NCBI GenBank assembly: GCA_017469465.1
Contig: JAFUGH010000057.1
Coordinates: 1-36,273 of the forward strand
Length of the DNA stretch: 36,273 nt
Reading direction: 5' to 3'
Source: Clostridia bacterium
Lineage (GTDB): Bacteria > Bacillota > Clostridia > TANB77 > UBA1234
The position numbers were made by a program, and so were the translations under genes. Each line of letters begins with the position of its first letter. The first letter of the stretch is position 1. Below, one piece after another: positions 32,765 through 36,273 of the stretch. Under the pieces are notes generated by a model, which ran no database searches, was not told where the DNA came from, and was given only the letters and a program-made list of their open reading frames with translations.

Positions 32765-32920
32765 ATGAAGAAAATTGAAAATGAAATATTAGTAAAATTA
32801 AGTAACGAAATTAAACCAAAGGACAAAATAATCTTATGGATAATGAAAAGATATACATACAATATATACAGAATAGGTTTTAATGATGGATTTAGTTTTA
32901 AATACAAAAACAAAAATTAA
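32765..32920 (+). CDS. Small basic protein with its own promoter
   Basis: A 51-residue ORF follows AAAGGAGGG. The N-terminus is charged (MKKIENEILVKLSNEIKPKD), the middle IILWIMKRYTYNIYRIGF is hydrophobic and aromatic, and the end is basic (FKYKNKN). It may associate with membrane or DNA. The gene is isolated between its promoter and the attachment region, like a moron expressed from the prophage. Function unknown. Confidence 0.6.
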   Translation: MKKIENEILVKLSNEIKPKDKIILWIMKRYTYNIYRIGFNDGFSFKYKNKN

Positions 32921-33038
32921 CGACTATTTAACGACTTAGTTTAAGATAATACAGAATAATGCGGAAACGAAAAGTCGAAAAAAGTCGAAAAATAAATACT
33001 TTCAAGATAATGCAGAAATAAGCAAAAACGAAAAAAAA

Positions 33039-33079
33039 GTACAGTAGGTTCAGGTGTTGTTGCTGATATATTAGAGTAA
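33039..33079 (+). other. Candidate attP core: copy of a host tuf 3' end
   Basis: Positions 33041-33079 read TVGSGVVADILE-stop, the C-terminus typical of bacterial EF-Tu (compare B. subtilis TVGSGVV...). No start or upstream coding sequence is present. A phage that integrates at the end of tuf must restore the gene with its own copy of the 3' end, so this is best explained as the attP core. The terminator following at 33097 may replace that of tuf. Confidence 0.72.
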
Positions 33080-33096
33080 TAAACGCAGTAAAATAA

Positions 33097-33131
33097 AGAC
33101 TTTCGGGGTTTTTCTCGAAAGTCTATTTTTT
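33097..33131 (+). terminator. Terminator after the tuf-like segment
   Basis: AGACTTTCG (33097-33105) pairs with CGAAAGTCT (33116-33124), then a T-rich tract. After integration it could terminate the host tuf transcript, or it may have been carried from tuf along with the 3' end. Confidence 0.85.
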
Positions 33132-33161
33132 ATATTTAAATACTATTTAACGACTTGGTAT

Positions 33162-34319
33162 TTAATCAAAGACAGAATTTAATGTATTTACAGAGTTTTG
33201 TTTTGATTCAGGTAGCACTGCAAGATATATTTCTGTTGATGATAATTTCTTATGTCTCATTAGTTTCATAATTGTAAATAAATCCGTTCCTTTTAATAAT
33301 AATAATACCGCAAATGTATGCCTTAAATCGTGAAATACCCTGTAAGTAAATCCTTCGTTTTCTTCACATAATTTTAATAATGTTTTTCTCCATATTTTTT
33401 CTAAATCTTTTTTATCTATTTGATGCCCATTAGCAGTAAATACATATTCCGATGTTCTAGGAAGATTAATTAATAAGTTATAAACAAAGTCTGACATAGG
33501 TATAATATCAATGCTACTTTCTGTTTTTGGAGTTCCATCTTTTGTTTTATATCCGACCTTTTTTCTAGTAGTTTTATTATAAACTGCAGCACGAGTTGTA
33601 TTATTTTTAATATATATTTCTCGTTTTTCAAAGTTTAAATGTACCCATTTTAGACCGATGATTTCTCCGCTTCTCATTCCTGTTGCAAGAGCAAAATCAA
33701 CAACATCTTTATATTTTGTTGGTTCAAATGCATCCCTTAATAATTTTATTTCATCAGTAGTAAAGTATTTAAAAGGAACTTTTTGTTTTTCTATAATTGC
33801 ATCTACATCCACATCCTTATCTTTAGGAATTGTAGTGTTGGAACATGGATTGCCTTTTATATAACCTTCCTTTTCACAATATTTGAAAAAAGGATTTAAT
33901 AATTTGTGTACTTTTCTTATATTAGATTCTGTTTCGCCTTCATCGGAAAGTTTATTATAATAACTTTGTATCATAATACTTTTAATGTCACAAATATCTA
34001 TATTTGCAATTTGGTATGGCTCTACATGATTTCGATATGTTCCCTCATATGATTCAAAAGATGTGTTTTTTAATTCATTTACTTTTACATTAAATAACCA
34101 TTCCGGCAACAAAATGTTTATAGTATAGCATTTGTTTTTATCTGCAATTATACCATTTTTTAATTTTTCTAAATAATCATCAGCTTGTTTATAAGCATCT
34201 TTCTTTCCATCCCCATAAAATTGTTTTTTGATAGGTTTGCCATTTGCTTTGTGACCGATGGTTCTAGTTGTTTTATAATATTTGATTCCGTTAATTTCGC
34301 AGTTGTATTCTTTTGCCAT
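33162..34319 (-). CDS. int: Tyrosine recombinase integrase
   Basis: This 385-residue integrase catalyses site-specific integration. It has an N-terminal arm-binding part (YKTTRTIGHKANGKPIKKQF), a core-binding SAM-like domain (LPEWLFNVKVNELKNTSFES), and a C-terminal catalytic domain with ATGMRSGEIIGLKW (first Arg), HDLRHTFAVLLLLKG (H-x-x-R), MRHKKLSSTEIYLAV (second His and the nucleophile Tyr). The start is at 34319, preceded by GGAGG with a 7-base gap; an ATG 15 bases earlier contains that ribosome site. The gene runs toward the tuf-like attP, the usual arrangement. Confidence 0.95.
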   Translation of the reverse strand: MAKEYNCEINGIKYYKTTRTIGHKANGKPIKKQFYGDGKKDAYKQADDYLEKLKNGIIADKNKCYTINILLPEWLFNVKVNELKNTSFESYEGTYRNHVEPYQIANIDICDIKSIMIQSYYNKLSDEGETESNIRKVHKLLNPFFKYCEKEGYIKGNPCSNTTIPKDKDVDVDAIIEKQKVPFKYFTTDEIKLLRDAFEPTKYKDVVDFALATGMRSGEIIGLKWVHLNFEKREIYIKNNTTRAAVYNKTTRKKVGYKTKDGTPKTESSIDIIPMSDFVYNLLINLPRTSEYVFTANGHQIDKKDLEKIWRKTLLKLCEENEGFTYRVFHDLRHTFAVLLLLKGTDLFTIMKLMRHKKLSSTEIYLAVLPESKQNSVNTLNSVFD

Positions 34320-34382
34320 AAAGAAGACCTCCATTATTTCAAATTATTTTTATAAATCACTTGAAAAATGAAGGCTTTTAAT

Positions 34383-34411
34383 ATATAATACAAAAAGTAA
34401 TCACTTTTCAA
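34383..34411 (-). promoter_or_regulatory. Candidate integrase promoter
   Basis: On the minus strand TTGAAA (34411-34406) and TTATAT (34388-34383) are separated by 17 bases, about 64 bases before the integrase start. The match is moderate. Confidence 0.5.
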
Positions 34412-34425
34412 AGTGGTTATGATCC

Positions 34426-34474
34426 GGATAATGTGTGTCCTGTCGCAAACTAGAAACACATTATCCATTTTTTT
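34426..34474 (+). terminator. Counter-oriented terminator next to the repressor stop
   Basis: GGATAATGTGT (34426-34436) pairs perfectly with ACACATTATCC (34456-34466), with T7 following on the + strand. Both flanking genes run leftward, so it would stop rightward antisense transcription before it enters the repressor gene. It may also fold in the leftward RNA. Confidence 0.7.
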
Positions 34475-35129
34475 ATCTAAAATTAATTTGTGCTTTTATT
34501 ACTTCTCCTAAAATAGTGAATTTTTTTAATTTCATATCTTCTTTTGTTAATTTCATTGGTTTCCCATAAGAAAAAGCGTTGTGTAATTCAATATAACTTT
34601 TATAGTCTACTATTTTTCTTATTATAATATCCTTATTATTAATAGATATTAAATAAGTTCTTGAATCAATATAAGTATTTGTTTTTTCAACTATTGCTAA
34701 ATCTCCATCACCAAGCAATGGTAACATGGAATCATCTGTTGCCCTGTATCCAAAATATTGATGAATATGATCCCATTTGAAAGGTAAAACAACATCATCT
34801 TTTGTTATTTCTAATTTCCCACCATTATTAATGAATATTGGGACAGTAAGAAATTCATCATCAGTATTTAATAATGATTGTTTAATTTGTATTAATTCTT
34901 CATCAACATAACCGCAAATTTTCATTAATTCATCATAAGATGTTATTCCTTTTGATGAATTCGCAATTTTTTCTAATATTTTTGGTTTTGGAGGCTTATC
35001 AATTTTACTATTCATGTATTGTGAAATATAAGTTCTACCAACGCCAGAATATTTTGAAAATTCTTCTTGACTAGGATATGTTTCTTTTATTTGTATTAGA
35101 ATATTTGCAAATTTTTCTTTGTAAAACAT
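34473..35129 (-). CDS. CI/LexA-type prophage repressor with S24 peptidase domain
   Basis: This 218-residue repressor has an N-terminal helix-turn-helix (PSQEEFSKYSGVGRTYISQYM, 19-39) and a C-terminal S24 domain. Ser134 in TDDSMLPLLGDGDLAIV and Lys171 in IIIRKIV form the expected Ser-Lys dyad; a Cys72-Gly73 (MKICGYVD) upstream is a possible self-cleavage site. Such repressors are inactivated through RecA after DNA damage. The start is ATG 35129, after AGAGGAGG; an upstream TTG contains that ribosome site. The divergent promoter region lies directly upstream. Confidence 0.93.
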   Translation of the reverse strand: MFYKEKFANILIQIKETYPSQEEFSKYSGVGRTYISQYMNSKIDKPPKPKILEKIANSSKGITSYDELMKICGYVDEELIQIKQSLLNTDDEFLTVPIFINNGGKLEITKDDVVLPFKWDHIHQYFGYRATDDSMLPLLGDGDLAIVEKTNTYIDSRTYLISINNKDIIIRKIVDYKSYIELHNAFSYGKPMKLTKEDMKLKKFTILGEVIKAQINFR

Positions 35130-35160
35130 AAAAAACCTCCTCTTAAATTTGGTCAAATAT

Positions 35161-35189
35161 AGTATACAACAGGTTGTTCAAAAAGTCAA
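35161..35189 (-). promoter_or_regulatory. Repressor promoter
   Basis: On the minus strand TTGACT (35189-35184), 17 bases, then TATACT (35166-35161). A TTGTTCA half-site (35174-35180) lies in the spacer, suggesting self-control. Confidence 0.8.
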
Positions 35190-35196
35190 TGAAAAA

Positions 35197-35274
35197 TATT
35201 CAAAAAAATGAACAAAAAGTATTGACTTTTATAAAAACTAAATATATAATGTGATTGTTCAAAAAAATAAACAA
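35197..35274. promoter_or_regulatory. Operators and rightward early promoter of the genetic switch
   Basis: The rightward promoter is TTGACT (35222-35227), 17 bases, TATAAT (35245-35250). Operator-like palindromes TTGTTCA-N6-TGAACAA occur as variants at 35197-35215 (TATTCA half) upstream of the -35, and at 35255-35274 (TAAACAA half) just after the -10. Repressor bound at both would shut the early operon. Confidence 0.8.
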
Positions 35275-35288
35275 AGGAGGTAAACCAA

Positions 35289-35501
35289 ATGGAAATTAAT
35301 ATTGAGGCAGTATTGCAATTAATAAAAGAGAGATTTCGCAACAATAAAACATATTTTGCCGAAACGATAGGAGTAGATCCATCTTATCTGAATTCTGTTC
35401 TTAATAAAAAAGCAATTTCCCACAGTCCAAAGATTTGTAAAGGTATAAAAGTATATTGTGAAAAGAATGGACTAAATCCTAAAAAGTACATAATTTATTA
35501 A
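35289..35501 (+). CDS. Cro-like HTH regulator
   Basis: This 70-residue protein is the first gene of the rightward early operon. It contains a helix-turn-helix (NKTYFAETIGVDPSYLNSVL) in a single small domain, like Cro-type proteins that favour lytic growth by repressing the repressor promoter. The start follows AAAGGAGG. Function is inferred from fold and position opposite the repressor. Confidence 0.82.
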   Translation: MEINIEAVLQLIKERFRNNKTYFAETIGVDPSYLNSVLNKKAISHSPKICKGIKVYCEKNGLNPKKYIIY

Positions 35502-35525
35502 AGAAAATATTTTTTTTACAATTAT

Positions 35526-35545
35526 TTGTTCAAAAAAATGAACAA
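35526..35545. promoter_or_regulatory. Perfect operator palindrome downstream of the Cro-like gene
   Basis: TTGTTCA (35526-35532), A6, TGAACAA (35539-35545): the only perfect copy of the operator motif. It lies between the Cro-like and Xis-like genes, so a repressor bound here could act as a roadblock or control an internal promoter. Confidence 0.8.
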
Positions 35546-35562
35546 GAAAGGAAGAATAAGTT

Positions 35563-35640
35563 ATGAAAAAATTAAAAATGCGACAGGACACACAAAGAAG
35601 GAGGAATCAAAAATGGAAGATGAAAAGTGGATCAGCTTAA
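35563..35640 (+). CDS. Very short basic ORF ahead of the Xis-like gene
   Basis: A 25-residue ORF starts after AAAGGAAG. It is very basic (MKKLKMRQDTQRRRNQKWKM and KSGSA) and overlaps the start of the next gene by 28 bases. It may be a coupling leader peptide; a small DNA- or RNA-binding peptide is possible but unproven. Confidence 0.35.
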   Translation: MKKLKMRQDTQRRRNQKWKMKSGSA

Positions 35641-35876
35641 ATGCATTCATGAAACTGCGAAAAATAGGTTATGACACCGCAATGGATATGATTGAAAAAA
35701 ATGAGGTTGAATACCGAAAAACATCCGGAGGCAGATACAGAATTAAAGTAGGTGGAAATGCAGTAAGCAGGGAAATCTACGAAAAGGAAAAAGAACGAAG
35801 AATACAAGCAGAAACAACATTGGAAATGCTCAAAACAATAATAAACAAAGGAGTGAAAACAAATGAAAATATTTAA
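35613..35876 (+). CDS. Excisionase/MerR-like DNA-binding protein
   Basis: This 87-residue protein has a winged-helix pattern: WISLNAFMKLRKIGYDTAMD, then MIEKNEVEYRKTSGGRYRIK, followed by a coiled C-terminal helix. This layout is that of Xis-like and MerR-type helix-turn-helix proteins. It would help the integrase in excision or regulate early genes. ATG 35613 follows AAGGAGG; in-frame extension upstream to a TTG would run through the operator and is rejected. Confidence 0.72.
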   Translation: MEDEKWISLNAFMKLRKIGYDTAMDMIEKNEVEYRKTSGGRYRIKVGGNAVSREIYEKEKERRIQAETTLEMLKTIINKGVKTNENI

Positions 35877-36090
35877 AAGTATTATTGAATTTTTAGTAGG
35901 AACATCAATTATATGGCTACCAATTGTAGCATCAATTATAGTTGAAAAATTATGCGAAATCATAACAATGAATCACATAATGACAGTGGTTTATATTTCA
36001 ATACCTGTTTTAATAGCAATATTAATAAAAATGGATATTGATGAAATGAAAGCAGAAAGGAGAAAAGGAGATGGAAGAAAAGCTAGGTAA
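35863..36090 (+). CDS. Two-span membrane protein of the early operon
   Basis: This 75-residue protein has hydrophobic segments at about 6-27 (SIIEFLVGTSIIWLPIVASI) and 37-55 (NHIMTVVYISIPVLIAILI), then a charged tail (DEMKAERRKGDGRKAR). Small membrane proteins near phage immunity genes sometimes act in superinfection exclusion; that is only a possibility. ATG 35863 follows AAAGGAG. Confidence 0.65.
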   Translation: MKIFKSIIEFLVGTSIIWLPIVASIIVEKLCEIITMNHIMTVVYISIPVLIAILIKMDIDEMKAERRKGDGRKAR

Positions 36091-36172
36091 ATCACTTGTA
36101 TGGCATATGTTAACACTTGCAAAAATGAAATACAATTTATCAATTTTGAAAGGAGGAAAAAGGAATGTTTAA
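36071..36172 (+). CDS. Small ORF across the circle junction
   Basis: A 33-residue ORF (MEEKLGKSLVWHMLTLAKMK, then YNLSILKGGKRNV) starts after AAAGGAG, overlaps the preceding gene and contains the ribosome site of the gene at 33 (36165 in this copy). Translation coupling between the regulatory and recombination operons is its likely use. Coding status is uncertain. Confidence 0.45.
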   Translation: MEEKLGKSLVWHMLTLAKMKYNLSILKGGKRNV

Positions 36173-36273
36173 TAAGGAAGAAATCGAAAGATTACAAGCA
36201 GAAAAAGAAAATTTACAAAGTCAACTAAAAGTTAAGTCAATGGAATATCAACAATTACAAGAGCAATATGTTC
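36133..36273. repeat. Terminal overlap, right copy
   Basis: This repeats bases 1-141 and confirms circular closure at 36132 bp. It carries the start of the coiled-coil gene again. Confidence 0.93.
36165..36273 (+). CDS. Coiled-coil early protein, partial second copy
   Basis: This is the first 36 codons of the gene at 33-362, duplicated only because the circular genome overlaps itself. The frame runs off the window end. It is not a separate gene. Confidence 0.9.
   Translation, partial: MFNKEEIERLQAEKENLQSQLKVKSMEYQQLQEQYV

Larger units (their letters stand above)
32917..33155 (+). repeat. TTAACGACT repeats, candidate integrase arm sites
   Basis: TTAACGACT occurs at 32917-32925, 32928-32936 and 33147-33155, the last two within a 15-base direct repeat ACTATTTAACGACTT. 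Two further AAGTCG copies in tandem lie near 32973-32990, the reverse complement of the CGACTT core. They flank the tuf-like segment on both sides, as arm-type sites flank an attP core. Confidence 0.6.

Noticed and set aside
35526..35612. Long N-terminal extension of the Xis-like gene from a TTG
   Set aside because: The extension is encoded by the operator palindrome and contains the AAGGAGG that serves ATG 35613.
1..36273. tRNA genes, for example a suppressor tRNA for CGG carried by the phage
   Set aside because: I saw no cloverleaf with a T-loop GGTTCRA pattern and a matching acceptor stem. A systematic tRNA search was not possible here, so an unusual tRNA could have been missed.

Overview
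The window is a complete temperate siphovirus genome of about 36.1 kb. Bases 1-141 recur at 36133-36273, so the sequence closes into a circle of 36132 bp; the repeat starts upstream of one gene and stops inside it, as an assembly overlap would. The DNA is A+T-rich, nearly every gene has an AGGAGG-type ribosome site, UGA is a stop, and the protein families are those of Bacillota phages. A copy of a tuf (EF-Tu) gene 3' end near the integrase (33041-33079, TVGSGVVADILE-stop) suggests that the phage integrates into the end of its host's tuf gene and shows how that host's EF-Tu ends.

Layout. 31.8-36.1 kb is the lysogeny region: a leftward HTH gene plus a MutS-domain-I-like gene, two small genes with their own promoters, attP, a tyrosine integrase, an S24-type repressor, a divergent operator region, a Cro-like gene and an Xis-like gene. 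Across the circle junction, 0-7.8 kb holds recombination and replication genes (YqaJ exonuclease, RecT, a winged-helix initiator, RusA), a first DNA methylase, an Acb2/Tad1-like possible anti-defence protein and many small genes. A sigma-like late regulator (7836) precedes a promoter-terminator leader at 8339-8458. Then come a ParB-methylase fusion, terminase, portal, a MuF-type head protein with a toxin-like tail, scaffold, capsid, connectors, tail tube, chaperones, tape measure, baseplate genes, a diversity-generating retroelement (DGR) and the holin/endolysin module.

The outstanding observation is a recoding pattern. Eight reading-frame breaks in seven genes (RecT, the initiator, both methylases, the baseplate protein, the DGR reverse transcriptase twice, and the leftward HTH gene) all have one form. 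An in-frame CGG stands where the protein needs a glycine GGN, and skipping the C (+1) restores the whole family sequence. I looked at every CGG I could find in the genes on their coding strands. More than a hundred straddle codon boundaries, and none besides these eight is an in-frame codon. The simplest reading is that CGG is not an arginine codon in this host but a +1 frameshift signal, C-GGN read as glycine. The closest precedent I know is the AGGY frameshifting of Perkinsus mitochondrial cox1; CGG is also known to be unassigned in Mycoplasma capricolum.

The DGR is clear. A 115-bp variable repeat at the 3' end of a tail gene (27861-27975) and a template repeat (28141-28255) differ at 11 positions, all of them A in the template. 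The reverse transcriptase needs two CGG frameshifts, and the first one creates the diagnostic IGxxxSQ motif. No Avd gene is visible next to it.
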